A stretch of DNA of 64,000 bases from the NCBI RefSeq assembly GCF_008039615.1, contig NZ_VDUZ01000040.1:23223-87222 (forward strand). Reading direction: 5' to 3'. Origin of the DNA: Vineibacter terrae (lineage in GTDB: Bacteria; Pseudomonadota; Alphaproteobacteria; Reyranellales; Reyranellaceae). Below are positions 34,617 through 43,105 of this stretch, piece after piece. How positions within the stretch are numbered: position 1 is the first letter of the stretch; each line of letters begins with the position of its first letter. A program made the position numbers and the translations under genes. The notes beneath the pieces are model-generated. The model was not told the DNA's origin, did no database searches, and saw nothing but the letters and a program-made list of their open reading frames with translations.

Positions 34617-36233
34617 TCAGGCCGCGGCGCCGGTGTCGAGCGGCAGCGTCACCTCGAACGCTGCGCCGCGGTCGCTCGGCAGCAGGCGGATCGTGCCGCC
34701 GAAGGCCGCCAGCCGGCTGCGCACGATAGGCAGGCCCAGGCCGGTGCCGCCGCCATCGCGCGCGGTGGTGAAGAAGCGGTCGAAGACGCGGGCCTGGTTG
34801 CCGGCCGAGATGCCGGGGCCGTCATCGGCCACGGTCAGCACGATCACCGGCCCCTGGGTGCGCCATGCGACGTGCACCGTCGCGTCCGGCCCGGCGTGCT
34901 GGCGCACGTTGTCGAGCAGGTTCGTGAGCATGGCCACGATGCTGTCGGCATCGGCCTGCGCCACCAGGCCTGCCGCCGGCGCCTCGACGGCGATCTGCAG
35001 GCCCTTGCTGCGATAGCGCTCGACCAGCGGCGGAATGATCGTGTCCAGCGCCGCGCGCTCCTCGCCGGTGGGGCGCAGCGCATCGGCGCGCGCCAGGTCG
35101 AGCAGGCGCCGCGTCAGGCGCTCCAGCCGCTCGATGTCGCCGGCGAGGTTGTCGAGGAAGCGGTCGCGATCCTCGGGCGCCATGGCGGCGACGTCGTCGC
35201 GCAGCAGCTCGACCGTGCCGCGCATGGCGGCCAGCGGCGTCTTGAACTCGTGGCCGATCTCGGCGGCGAAATCGCGGATGTAGTCGGCGCGGTGCTCCAG
35301 GGTCTGCGCCATGGTGGCCAGCGAGGCCGACAGCTCGGCCACCTCGCGGGTGTAGCGGTGCGGCAGCGGCTGCACGGCGCCGCGCTCGCCGGCCGCCACG
35401 CGGCGCGCCTGCTCGACGGCGCCGCGCACCGGCCGGCTCACCGTGAGCGCCGTGAAGGTGGCCAGCGCGCCGCCGACCAGCAGCAGCAGCGCGCCCAGCG
35501 CCACCAGATGATAGCGCTTGCCGTAGAGCGCCTGGATCAGGGTGCGCGGCGTGCGCCGCAGCAGCACGGCGCCGAGGATGCGATCGCCGTCGATCACGGG
35601 GATCGCGACATGCACGCGCACGCCCCCGACACGGCTGAACGGCCAGGCGGGCAGGCCGGCATAGGACTCGGCCGGGCGCTCGCGCAGCACCGAGGTCGGC
35701 GCGCCGCGCAGGGCCTCGGCCAGCTCCTGCAGCGCCGCCAGCGACCCGCCTTCGTCGTCCTCGGTGCTGGCGACCACGATGCCGCGCGCATCGACGATCT
35801 GCATGCCGGCCAGGGTGTGGCGCTGCGCCGCCAGCAGCACGTCGCGCAGCGGCGGCCCGACGCGCAGCGCGACGGGCTCCGGCGGCACGCCCGGCGGCAC
35901 GCCGTCGGGTGCCGGCGGCAGGATCGGATCGTCGGCCAGGTCGAGGCTGGCGGGAATCGGCTGCCAGCGGTCCTCGCTCGGCGCGCGCTGCGCCTGCGGC
36001 TGCTGCGACAGCGCCTCAGGCGGCGCGGCGGCCAGCCATGCGGCGCGGAACTGGGCAGCGATCAAGGCGGCCTGGCCGATCAGCTCCGACTCGGTCTGCC
36101 GCACCAGGGCGCTTTCGTAGACACGCAGGAACCAGATGCCGGCCAGCGGCAGCGCCAGCAGCGCCACATTCACCGCCAGCAGCATCGTCAGCAGGCGCGG
36201 CCGCCACCGCCGGTCGGTCATGGCCTTCGTCAT
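34617..36233 (-). CDS. creC: Sensor histidine kinase CreC-like
   Basis: A 538-residue two-component kinase. N-terminal helix (LLTMLLAVNVALLALPLAGI), a periplasmic sensor region of about 230 residues, second helix (LVALGALLLLVGGALATF), HAMP (VSRPVRGAVEQARRVAAGE), a HisKA domain with phospho-acceptor His-328 in EIGHEFKTPLAAM, and an HATPase_c domain with LTNLLDNVRQH, ADDGPGIS and GLGLPIVRSR. Pairing with a CreB-like regulator and a divergent CreD identifies it as the CreC-type partner. The start is uncertain (36248, 36233 or 36221). Confidence 0.88.
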   Translation of the reverse strand: MTKAMTDRRWRPRLLTMLLAVNVALLALPLAGIWFLRVYESALVRQTESELIGQAALIAAQFRAAWLAAAPPEALSQQPQAQRAPSEDRWQPIPASLDLADDPILPPAPDGVPPGVPPEPVALRVGPPLRDVLLAAQRHTLAGMQIVDARGIVVASTEDDEGGSLAALQELAEALRGAPTSVLRERPAESYAGLPAWPFSRVGGVRVHVAIPVIDGDRILGAVLLRRTPRTLIQALYGKRYHLVALGALLLLVGGALATFTALTVSRPVRGAVEQARRVAAGERGAVQPLPHRYTREVAELSASLATMAQTLEHRADYIRDFAAEIGHEFKTPLAAMRGTVELLRDDVAAMAPEDRDRFLDNLAGDIERLERLTRRLLDLARADALRPTGEERAALDTIIPPLVERYRSKGLQIAVEAPAAGLVAQADADSIVAMLTNLLDNVRQHAGPDATVHVAWRTQGPVIVLTVADDGPGISAGNQARVFDRFFTTARDGGGTGLGLPIVRSRLAAFGGTIRLLPSDRGAAFEVTLPLDTGAAA

Positions 36234-36240
36234 AGGGCAG

Positions 36241-36311
36241 GGCCGCACCGCTCCAGCGGCGCTCTTTTCTGCGGCAGAAAATCAAAGAGGCGCCGGTGGA
36301 GCGGCGCGGCC
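36241..36311. repeat. Palindrome between creB and creC
   Basis: GGCCGCACCGCTCCAGCGGC is mirrored by CGCCGGTGGAGCGGCGCGGCC around TCTTTTCTGCGGCAGAAAA, itself a hairpin. It separates the response regulator stop from the kinase start and could modulate the ratio of the two products. Confidence 0.75.
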
Positions 36312-36337
36312 CGACCGGCGGACATGGGCTGGCGGCG

Positions 36338-37066
36338 TCAGGGCGCTGGCGTCGCGGCGGCGAGCTTGTAACCGACACCGTGCACGGTCTCGATCGGCGC
36401 GCCGCCGGCAGCGGCCAGCTTGGCGCGGATGCGCCGCACATGGCTGTCGATGGTGCGGTCGCTCACGAAGCGGCGATCGTCGTAGGCGCGCTCCATCAGG
36501 TTGTCGCGCGTGAAGACCTTGCCCGGCCGCTCGGCCAGCGTGCGCAGCATCGCGAACTCGGTTGCCGTCAGCTCGATCGCGGCGCCGTCCCAGGTCGCGA
36601 CATGGGCGTCGAGGTCGAGCGCCAGGAACCCGCGGCGCAGCACGCGATGCGGCGGCAGCTCGTCGGCGGCAGAGAGCGTGGCCGCCGGCGTGCCGATCAC
36701 CGCGCCGTCGCGCCGGCGCAGCACCGCCTTGACCCGCGCCACCAGCTCGCGCGGGCTGAACGGCTTGGTGACGTAGTCATCGCCGCCCAGCTCCAGCCCC
36801 ACGACACGGTCGATCTCGTCGTCCTTGGATGACAGGAAGATGATCGGTACCGCCGAGGTGGCGCGCAGACGGCGGCAGACCTCGGTGCCGTCCATCTCCG
36901 GCATCAGGATGTCGAGGACCAGCAGGTCGGGCTTCTCCTGCTCGGCTGCCTGCAGCGCCGCCGCGCCGTCGCCGGCCTCGGCCACAGCGTAGCCTTCCTT
37001 GCGCAGCGCGAAGGCCACCACGTCGCGGATATGTCGGTCGTCGTCGACCACCAGCACCTTGGGCAT
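36338..37066 (-). CDS. creB: Response regulator CreB-like
   Basis: An OmpR-family regulator of 242 residues. Receiver domain 1-120 with Asp-9/Asp-10, the phosphorylation site Asp-52 (LVLDILMPEMDG), a Ser-Ser switch region (IIFLSSKDDEID) and KPFSPREL. The C-terminal winged helix has FAMLRTLAERPGKVFTRDNL and RTIDSHVRRIRAKL. It is the first gene of creB-creC and is divergent from creD. It would bind DNA in the shared 186-bp intergenic region. Confidence 0.92.
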   Translation of the reverse strand: MPKVLVVDDDRHIRDVVAFALRKEGYAVAEAGDGAAALQAAEQEKPDLLVLDILMPEMDGTEVCRRLRATSAVPIIFLSSKDDEIDRVVGLELGGDDYVTKPFSPRELVARVKAVLRRRDGAVIGTPAATLSAADELPPHRVLRRGFLALDLDAHVATWDGAAIELTATEFAMLRTLAERPGKVFTRDNLMERAYDDRRFVSDRTIDSHVRRIRAKLAAAGGAPIETVHGVGYKLAAATPAP

Positions 37067-37116
37067 GGCCGCATTGTCCCCGCAGTTGGCGGCGAAAGGA
37101 AGGCCGCGCCGGGCGA

Positions 37117-37132
37117 TGCACCTTTTTTGCAC
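37117..37132 (+). promoter_or_regulatory. Candidate CreB-binding direct repeat
   Basis: TGCAC-CTTTTT-TGCAC in the creB/creD intergenic region. The E. coli CreB box is TTCAC-N6-TTCAC; each half here differs by one base while spacing and orientation toward creD are the same. It lies about 120 bp before the creD ATG. This is the only such tandem repeat I find in the gap. The assignment is inferred from architecture. Confidence 0.45.
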
Positions 37133-37252
37133 GACATTTCTGGCCGGATGCCACCGGCCGGACGGCGGGGCCGCACGCGGCCTGCGCATCTTCGGGGCTC
37201 GTCCTTCCGTCGGCGGCCCGTCGCGGAAGATCATGCCTGACCGGAGTTCCAG

Positions 37253-38608
37253 ATGAGCGACACGTCCGTGCCACCGCCAGCCGGCGTCTGGGGCGCGCCG
37301 CCTTCCGGGCCCGCGCCGGCCCGTCGGCTGCCGCGGGCGTTGTTCGGGCGCCTGCCGCTGAAGGCGGCCGGGATGGCGCTGCTGGCGCTGGTCTACGCCC
37401 TGCCGCTGGCGCTGATCGCCGACCTCGTCGGCGACCGCTCGCGGCTGCTGGAGCGCACGCGCGAGGAGATCACCAGCTCGTGGGGCGGCATGCAGACCCT
37501 GGTCGGGCCGCTGCTGCTGATCCCGCACGATTCGGCGCGCGGCAAGGACGAGGCGGTGCTGCTGCCCGACCAGCTCGACATCGAGGCGGCGCTGGCGCCG
37601 CAGGTGCGCTACCGCGGCATGTTCGAGGCCGTGGTCTACACGCTGGACGCCACCATGCGTGGCCGCTTCCGCCTGGCGCCGGGCGGTGCCGGGACGCCCA
37701 CGGGCTTGCGCTGGGAACGGGTGAAGCTGCGGCTGAGCGCCGGCGACCTGCGCGGCATCCGGCTCGATGCCGTGACGATCGACGGCCGGCCGGTCGCATT
37801 CGAACCGTCGGCGCAGGGCGAGAACGCGATCGACGCCGATATCGGCGCCATCGATCCGGCGCGCCTGGCCGAGGGCGTGCCGTTCGAGATCCGCCTGCGG
37901 CTCAACGGCAGCGAGCGCATCGGCTTCGTGCCCACCGGCACGCAGACCGACATCAAGCTCGCCGCCCCGTGGTCCGACCCGGGATTCTATGGCCGCTTCC
38001 GGCCGGTGGCGCAGCGTATCGGCGAAGGCCAGTTCGACGCGCACTGGCAGGTGTCGATCCTCAGCCGCGGCTTCGGCGCCATCGCCACCTCGGCCGACGA
38101 CTCGCGCGACAAGCTGCTGCAGCGCCTCGGGGAAGCGGCCTTCGGCGTGCAGCTGGTGCAGCCGGTGACGCCCTATCGCGGCGTCGACCGCATGCTGAAG
38201 TACGGCCTGCTGATCGTGGGCTGCACCTTCGCGCTCTACCTCGCGTTCGAGATCGCCGGCCGCATCATCATCCATCCGATCCAGTACGCGCTCTCGGGCG
38301 CGGCGATGGCGCTGTTCCCGCTGCTGCTGCTGGCGGTGGGCGAGCATCTCGGCTTCACGCCGGCCTATGCCGCAGCCGCCGTCGTGGTGGTGATCCAGAC
38401 CGCGCTCTACACCTGGCACGCCACCTTGCGGCCGGTGCTCGCGGCCTTGTTCGGCAGCGCGATCGCGGCCCTCTTCGCCTATCTCTACCTGCTGCTGCAG
38501 GCCGAAAGCTGGTCGCTGCTGGGCGGCAGCCTGGCCCTGTTCGCGATCCTCTCGGGCCTGATGTACGCCACGCGCAACATCGGACGGCGCGAGAGAGCGG
38601 TGCAATGA
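37253..38608 (+). CDS. creD: Inner-membrane protein CreD
   Basis: A 451-residue CreD/CET family protein. N-terminal helix (KAAGMALLALVYALPLALIADL), then a large periplasmic region with VGPLLLIPH, RYRGMFEAVVYTLDATMRGRF (in parts), FGVQLVQPVTPYRGVDRM, and five to six closely spaced C-terminal helices. CreD is the classic CreB-regulated gene linked to envelope stress and beta-lactam response. A GGAG Shine-Dalgarno precedes ATG. The N-terminal 30 residues are Pro-rich and cytoplasmic. Confidence 0.93.
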   Translation: MSDTSVPPPAGVWGAPPSGPAPARRLPRALFGRLPLKAAGMALLALVYALPLALIADLVGDRSRLLERTREEITSSWGGMQTLVGPLLLIPHDSARGKDEAVLLPDQLDIEAALAPQVRYRGMFEAVVYTLDATMRGRFRLAPGGAGTPTGLRWERVKLRLSAGDLRGIRLDAVTIDGRPVAFEPSAQGENAIDADIGAIDPARLAEGVPFEIRLRLNGSERIGFVPTGTQTDIKLAAPWSDPGFYGRFRPVAQRIGEGQFDAHWQVSILSRGFGAIATSADDSRDKLLQRLGEAAFGVQLVQPVTPYRGVDRMLKYGLLIVGCTFALYLAFEIAGRIIIHPIQYALSGAAMALFPLLLLAVGEHLGFTPAYAAAAVVVVIQTALYTWHATLRPVLAALFGSAIAALFAYLYLLLQAESWSLLGGSLALFAILSGLMYATRNIGRRERAVQ

Positions 38609-38682
38609 CGATGTTGACTCGATTGTGGATCAGACGCTGGGGGCGCGCCACTCTGTGGCGCGTCCTCGTGTCAGGCCAACTT

Positions 38683-38820
38683 GTCTCATCCCGAGAGTTT
38701 GTGATTTTTATCTTCCCCCTCCGGGGGAAGGAATAAGTCACACACTTCGAGCGAAGCGAGGGATCTCTTGAAAATCGAGACTCCATCCGCAAGAGATCCC
38801 TCGCTTCGCTCGGGATGACA
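38683..38820. repeat. Family C palindrome carrying a 52-bp family E insert
   Basis: The right arm is intact (GATCCCTCGCTTCGCTCGGG then ATGAC). The left arm (CATCCCGAG, then CGAGCGAAGCGAGGGATCTC) is split by about 52 bp at 38696-38747 that runs GTTTGTGATTTTTATC, CTTCCCCCTCCGGGGGAAG, AATAAGTCACACAC, a hairpin with near-inverted TTTGTGA ends. The split site is the same as in the copy at 40727-41015. Confidence 0.85.
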
Positions 38821-38829
38821 GTCTGTTCG

Positions 38830-40656
38830 CTAACCCGCCAATTCCTCCCGCAGCATCTCCAGCTCCAGCCATTCGTGCTCGGCGGTATCGAGCTCGGCCT
38901 GCGCCGCGGCGAGCCGTGCGGTCTTGGCTGCGAACGCGGCGGCATCGCGGCGGTAGAGGTCGGGATCGGCCAAGGCGCCGGACAGCGCCGCGATCTCGGC
39001 CTGCAGCGCGTCGATCGTCCTGGGCAGCGCGTCGAGCTGGCGCTGCTGCTTGCTGTTGAGCTTGCGCGGCTTGCGCTCCGGCGCGGCGCGCGGCGGCTTG
39101 GGCGCCGCGGTCGCCGCTGTGCTTGCCGGTACGACAGCCGGCGCCGCCGGGCGCGGTCCGCGCTGCAGCAGGTAGTCGCTGTAGCCGCCGGCATACTCGA
39201 TCGCGCTGCCGTCGCCTTCCAGCGCGATGGTCGAGGTCACCACGCGGTCGAGGAAGTCACGGTCGTGGCTGACCAGCAGCACGGTGCCGTCGTAGTCGGC
39301 CAGCGTCTCCTGCAGCAGGTCGAGCGTGTCGGCGTCGAGGTCGTTGGTGGGCTCGTCGAGCACCAGCAGGTTGGAGGGCGCCGCCAGCGCCTTGGCCAGC
39401 AGCAGCCGGTTGCGCTCGCCGCCCGACAGCACGCCTACCGGCTGGCGCGCCTGCTCGTCACGGAACAGGAACTGGCGCATGTAGCCCACGACATGCTTGG
39501 GCTGGCCCTGCACCAGGATGTGGTCGTTGCGGTCGGCCAGCGTCTCCCACACCGTGCGGGACGGATCGAGCGCGGCCCGGCGCTGGTCGATCACGACGGG
39601 CTGCAGGGTGGGGCTGCGGCGCACGCTGCCGGCGTCGGGCTCCAGCTCGCCGATCAGCATGCTCAGCAAGGTGGTCTTGCCGGCGCCGTTGGGCCCGATG
39701 ATGCCGACGCGGTCGCCGCGCAGGATGCGGGTCGAGAACGGCTTGAGGATCGTACGCTCGCCGTAGCGCTTGGTGATGCCCTTGGCCTCGATCGCGAGCG
39801 TGCCCGAGGCCGTCGCCGCGCCGGCCTCCATGACGACGCGGCCGGTCTGGCCGATCTGGCTGCGCCGCGTCTCGCGCAGCTCGCGCAACCGGCGCATACG
39901 GCCCTCGTTGCGCGTGCGCCGGGCGCGGATGCTGGTGACCGACCAGGCGGTCTCGGTCTCGATCAGGCGGTCGAGCTTCTGCCGCTCCACGGCCTCGCGC
40001 GCCAGGATGTCCTCCGACCACGCGTCGAAGCGGTCGTAGCCCTCATCCAGCCGCCGGATGATGCCGCGGTCCAGCCACAGCACGGCGCGCGCGAGGTTGG
40101 TGAGGAAGCGCCGGTCGTGGCTGATCAGCACGAAGCCGCCGCGCCACGCCTCCAGGGTCTGCTCGAGCCATTCGATGGTGGGCAGGTCGAGGTGGTTGGT
40201 GGGCTCGTCCAGCAGCAGGATATCGGGATCATCGATCAGCGCCCGCGCAATCGCGGCACGGCGGCCCTCGCCGCCCGACAGCGAGGCGGTGTCGCGGGCG
40301 CCGTCGAGCCGGATCGTCTCCAGCCACTGCGCGACACGGTAGTCGTCGGCGCCGACCGTGCCGTGTGCATCACCGAGGCTGCCGGCGAGGTAGGCCGCGA
40401 CCGTCGGCGCGATGCGCAGATCCGGCTCCTGCGCCAGGCAGGCGACGCGAGCGCCGGGCTGGACAAAGCGCTCGCCGCCATCGGGCGCCAGCAGGCCGGC
40501 AGCGATACGCATCAAGGTGGACTTGCCGGCGCCGTTACGGCCCACCAGGCAGAGCCGCTCGCCGCGCCCGACGCCAAACGACGCGCCGTCCAGCACGGCC
40601 TGGTCGGCGAGGCTATAGCGTATGTCGCGCAGCGCGAGGAGGGGTGGGGCAGCCAT
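38830..40656 (-). CDS. uup: ABC-F ATPase, Uup-like
   Basis: A 608-residue ABC-F protein with two ATPase domains and no membrane segment. Walker A motifs: GRNGAGKST at 39-47 and GPNGAGKTT near 325. Signatures: LSGGEGRRAAIARALIDDPD and LSGGERNRLLLAKAL, each followed by a LLLDEPTNHLD-type Walker B. The inter-domain linker is basic, and a C-terminal Lys/Arg-rich coiled coil (about 520-608) is typical of Uup. Such proteins act on ribosomes or on branched DNA intermediates. It is flanked on both sides by C/E composite palindromes. Confidence 0.92.
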   Translation of the reverse strand: MAAPPLLALRDIRYSLADQAVLDGASFGVGRGERLCLVGRNGAGKSTLMRIAAGLLAPDGGERFVQPGARVACLAQEPDLRIAPTVAAYLAGSLGDAHGTVGADDYRVAQWLETIRLDGARDTASLSGGEGRRAAIARALIDDPDILLLDEPTNHLDLPTIEWLEQTLEAWRGGFVLISHDRRFLTNLARAVLWLDRGIIRRLDEGYDRFDAWSEDILAREAVERQKLDRLIETETAWSVTSIRARRTRNEGRMRRLRELRETRRSQIGQTGRVVMEAGAATASGTLAIEAKGITKRYGERTILKPFSTRILRGDRVGIIGPNGAGKTTLLSMLIGELEPDAGSVRRSPTLQPVVIDQRRAALDPSRTVWETLADRNDHILVQGQPKHVVGYMRQFLFRDEQARQPVGVLSGGERNRLLLAKALAAPSNLLVLDEPTNDLDADTLDLLQETLADYDGTVLLVSHDRDFLDRVVTSTIALEGDGSAIEYAGGYSDYLLQRGPRPAAPAVVPASTAATAAPKPPRAAPERKPRKLNSKQQRQLDALPRTIDALQAEIAALSGALADPDLYRRDAAAFAAKTARLAAAQAELDTAEHEWLELEMLREELAG

Positions 40657-40726
40657 GGCAGGAGCGGGAGGGAAGGGGCGCTGTCATGCCCCGGCCCCGT
40701 GGCCAAGGCAAGGCGAAGTTCCAAGC

Positions 40727-41015
40727 TGTCATGCGGACTGCAGCGAGGATCTGACGCGGGGCGAAGCGCCGTTTCGCAAAAGATCCCCCGCTTCGCTCGG
40801 AGCGCGTGACTTTATCCTTCCCCCGGAGGGGGAAGGTGGCGCGAAGCGCCGGGAGGGGGATGCCGCAACGGATTCGAAGCCAGGTTGATGGAGCGAATCC
40901 GCTCGAACATCCCCCATCCGCCCCTGACGTTTCGACGCGAAGCGTCGAAACGTCATTTCGGGGCACCTTCCCCCTCCGGGGGAAGGATAAAATCACAAAC
41001 GCTCGGGATGACAGC
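40727..41015. repeat. Family C palindrome interrupted by a 199-bp family E element
   Basis: The outer C arms start at about 40727 (CTGTCATGCGGACTGCAGCG, degenerate) and end CGCTCGGGATGACAG at 41015. Inside, 40801-40999 is a separate element. Its ends are near-inverted (GTGACTTTATCCTTCCCCC and GGGGGAAGGATAAAATCAC), and it has several internal hairpins (GGCGCGAAGCGCC, TTTCGACGCGAAGCGTCGAAA). The 7-bp CGCTCGG occurs directly on both sides (40794-40800 and 41000-41006), a target-site duplication. Confidence 0.88.
40801..40999. mobile_element. MITE-like family E element with 7-bp target duplication
   Basis: 199 bp, no coding capacity, imperfect terminal inverted repeats of about 30 bp (TTTGTGATTTTATCC plus a CCTTCCCCC core) and flanking CGCTCGG duplications. 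The structure is that of a miniature inverted-repeat element moved by a transposase elsewhere. The 52-bp relative at 38696-38747 has only the two ends joined. Confidence 0.65.
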
Positions 41016-41020
41016 TTGGT

Positions 41021-41794
41021 TCATATGTCCTCGCTGGCGTCGATCACGACACCGAGCTCGCTCAGCAATGCCGATTGCTGCTCGGGCGAGATGCGCAGGC
41101 GCGTGAAGGCCTTGAGCACCAGCAGATCCAGGCCGCCGAGCTCGGCGCCGCGCAGGTCCGCGTTCGCCAGGTCGGCGCCGACCCAGCGCACGCCGGCGAG
41201 GTCGGCGTTGCGGAACACTGCGTCCACCAGATTGGCCTGCGACAGATCGGCGCCGACCAGGGAGGTGCCGGTGAAATCGGCGCCTTCGAGATGGGCGCGC
41301 TGCAGGTCGACATTGCGCAGGCGGCAATTGCGGACCGTGGCCTCGGTCATCATCACCTTGCGCGAATAGGATTTGCTGAAGGTCGAGCCGGTGAAGCTGG
41401 CGCCCGACAGCTCGCAGCCCTCGAGCGCGACGCCGTAGAGGTTGCAGCGCTCGAAGACGGCCTGCGGCAGGCGGCACTCCTTGGCCGACAGGCGCTGGAA
41501 CGTGACGTTGCGGAAGCGCACCGACTCGCGGCCGGCGGCGATGAAGGCGCAGCGCGCCAGCGTGGCGTCGGTGAAATCGCAGCTCTGGAACGTGCAGGCG
41601 GTGAAGGTCGTGTCCGACAGCGCGGCGGCAACGAAGAGGCAGTCGCGGAACACGACGCCCTCGAAGCGGCCGCGGCGGATGGCGAGGTCCGACAGGTCGA
41701 GCCCGTCGAGCTGCGCATCGCGCGCTTCGGGCGCGTCCAGGACGGCATCGCGGGACAGGCTGGAGCGCTGCCAGCCGCTGGTGATCTCGGGCAT
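41021..41794 (-). CDS. Pentapeptide-repeat protein
   Basis: 257 residues, almost entirely A(D/N)LXX-type pentapeptide repeats predicted to fold as a right-handed quadrilateral beta-helix (for example LEGADFTGTSLVGADLSQAN and LVDAVFRNADLAGV). Repeats in the first half are Cys-rich (CTFQSCDFTDATLARCAF). There is no signal peptide. Family roles include DNA mimicry (gyrase protection) and scaffolding; no specific role can be chosen. It starts seven bases after the patatin stop, so the pair is a translational unit. Confidence 0.9.
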   Translation of the reverse strand: MPEITSGWQRSSLSRDAVLDAPEARDAQLDGLDLSDLAIRRGRFEGVVFRDCLFVAAALSDTTFTACTFQSCDFTDATLARCAFIAAGRESVRFRNVTFQRLSAKECRLPQAVFERCNLYGVALEGCELSGASFTGSTFSKSYSRKVMMTEATVRNCRLRNVDLQRAHLEGADFTGTSLVGADLSQANLVDAVFRNADLAGVRWVGADLANADLRGAELGGLDLLVLKAFTRLRISPEQQSALLSELGVVIDASEDI

Positions 41795-41801
41795 GGCGCC
41801 C

Positions 41802-42863
41802 TCACGTCGATGGAACGAGGCGCTCCGTCTCTACCGCATCGGCAAACGACCGCGCCAGCCAGTCATCGGCGGCAGCACGGCCGGCATCGCGCAGGCGCAG
41901 CAGGAACGGCCAGTCGAGGTCCATCGGGCTGGTGCGGTCGAGCGCGGCGAACGCGTTTTCGGCCGCGATGTGGTGCAGGCGCAGCCGGCGCAGCCGTCGC
42001 GCCATCGGCGAGAACAGCGCCAGCGTGCGGCCGTAGATCGACCCCAGCGTCGCCAGCGCCTCGAGCTCGCGCACCAGCGGCGTGTTGAACGTGATCTCGT
42101 TCAGGCGGCGCACGATCTGCGGCGATGTCGTGGGCAGCACCTCGCCTTGCATGGGCGTGAGCTGCACGATCAGCAGATGCGGTGCGCTGGATGCGGCGAT
42201 CAATGACAGCAGCGGCGGGTTCGCGGTGTAGCCGCCGTCCCAGTACCAGTCGCCATCGACCTCCACGGCGCGATGCAGCAGCGGCAGGCAGGTTGAGGCC
42301 AGCAGCGCGTTCAGCGACAGGTCGCGCTCCGTGAACAGCCGCGTGCGGCCTTCGTTCACGCGCGTGGCGGCGATCAGCAGGCGCAGGGGCGGCGCGCGGC
42401 GCAGCGCCTCGAAGTCGACCGCCTCGGCCAGGATGTCGCGCAGCGGGTTGAGGTCCAATGGATTGGTCTGGTAGGGCGAGAACAGGCGGCTCGTCAGGTC
42501 GAGCGCCATGCGCACGGCGCCGGTGAACGGCGGCTGCACGAAAGACTCGGCCACCGGGTTGAACGAGCCGCGCGTGCTGGCCTGGCGCCAGAAGCGCGCC
42601 AGCGCCTCGCGCGCCGCCGCGCGGCCACCCCGCGCCAGGCCGGACGCCATCACCACCGCGTTCACCGCGCCGGCGCTGCTGCCGCTGGCGGCATCGATGA
42701 TGATGTCCTCGTCCTCCAGGAGGCGGTCGAGCACGCCCCAGGTGAAGGCGCCGTAGGAGCCGCCACCCTGCAGCGCGATGGCCAGCCGCCGGATGCGTGA
42801 TGACGGACGGCACCGGTCCGCCCATTGCTGCAGGGTCGTGGAAACAAGTTGTCGGACCGCCAT
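41802..42863 (-). CDS. Patatin-like phospholipase
   Basis: A 353-residue cytoplasmic patatin-family lipid acyl hydrolase. The oxyanion loop is ALQGGGSYGAF (about 30-40), the nucleophile Ser-63 is in GSSAG, and the catalytic Asp is in WDGGYTANPPL. ATG 42863 is preferred; a longer in-frame start at 42965 would add an AT-rich, unconserved segment that probably holds the promoter. It is the first gene of a two-gene operon with the pentapeptide-repeat protein. The substrate is unknown, but membrane lipids or polyhydroxyalkanoate-associated lipids are possible. Confidence 0.9.
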   Translation of the reverse strand: MAVRQLVSTTLQQWADRCRPSSRIRRLAIALQGGGSYGAFTWGVLDRLLEDEDIIIDAASGSSAGAVNAVVMASGLARGGRAAAREALARFWRQASTRGSFNPVAESFVQPPFTGAVRMALDLTSRLFSPYQTNPLDLNPLRDILAEAVDFEALRRAPPLRLLIAATRVNEGRTRLFTERDLSLNALLASTCLPLLHRAVEVDGDWYWDGGYTANPPLLSLIAASSAPHLLIVQLTPMQGEVLPTTSPQIVRRLNEITFNTPLVRELEALATLGSIYGRTLALFSPMARRLRRLRLHHIAAENAFAALDRTSPMDLDWPFLLRLRDAGRAAADDWLARSFADAVETERLVPST

Positions 42864-43020
42864 CGCCACCACTTGTGCATTGCAGCATATGGGATCAAGG
42901 CCTGCATCATTTTTATAAGTCTTTGATATTTCTTGATCATGACTGATTTTCGCCACGTCTTGCATGCCGTGGCGGCGGTGCGAGGGCAGGTGGATTGTTG
43001 CATCGCATCATGGCGGCTGA

Positions 43021-43053
43021 AAAGAAAAACCCCGCCTCGGGGGCGAGGCGGGG
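43021..43053 (-). terminator. Orphan minus-strand Rho-independent terminator
   Basis: A perfect 10-bp stem CCCCGCCTCG/CGAGGCGGGG with a four-base loop (43030-43053), followed on the minus strand by TTTTTCTTTTC. No annotated gene on the minus strand ends here: the nearest plus-strand gene starts at 43218, and the patatin gene starts downstream at 42863. Confidence 0.8.
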
Positions 43054-43105
43054 CGAGTGTTGGGGGTTCGGGAGACACGGGGGCCCTTGGAGAGGCCCCA
43101 CAAAC
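43021..43105 (-). ncRNA. Candidate small RNA ending at the orphan terminator
   Basis: The minus strand has a second hairpin GGGGCC-TCTCCAAG-GGCCCC (43099-43080), a single-stranded CCCCCAACACTC linker and then the terminator. Together they would form an sRNA of about 80 nt. The 5' end is unknown and the promoter is not certain. A TGGCAC element near 43112 resembles half of a sigma-54 site, but the -12 part does not fit well. Confidence 0.3.

Noticed and set aside
34500..36371. 623-codon plus-strand ORF opposite creC
   Set aside because: The opposite strand encodes a complete histidine kinase with all motifs; the plus frame is a shadow.
37067..37252. Exact E. coli CreB box TTCAC-N6-TTCAC
   Set aside because: Not present on either strand; only the TGCAC-N6-TGCAC variant is found.
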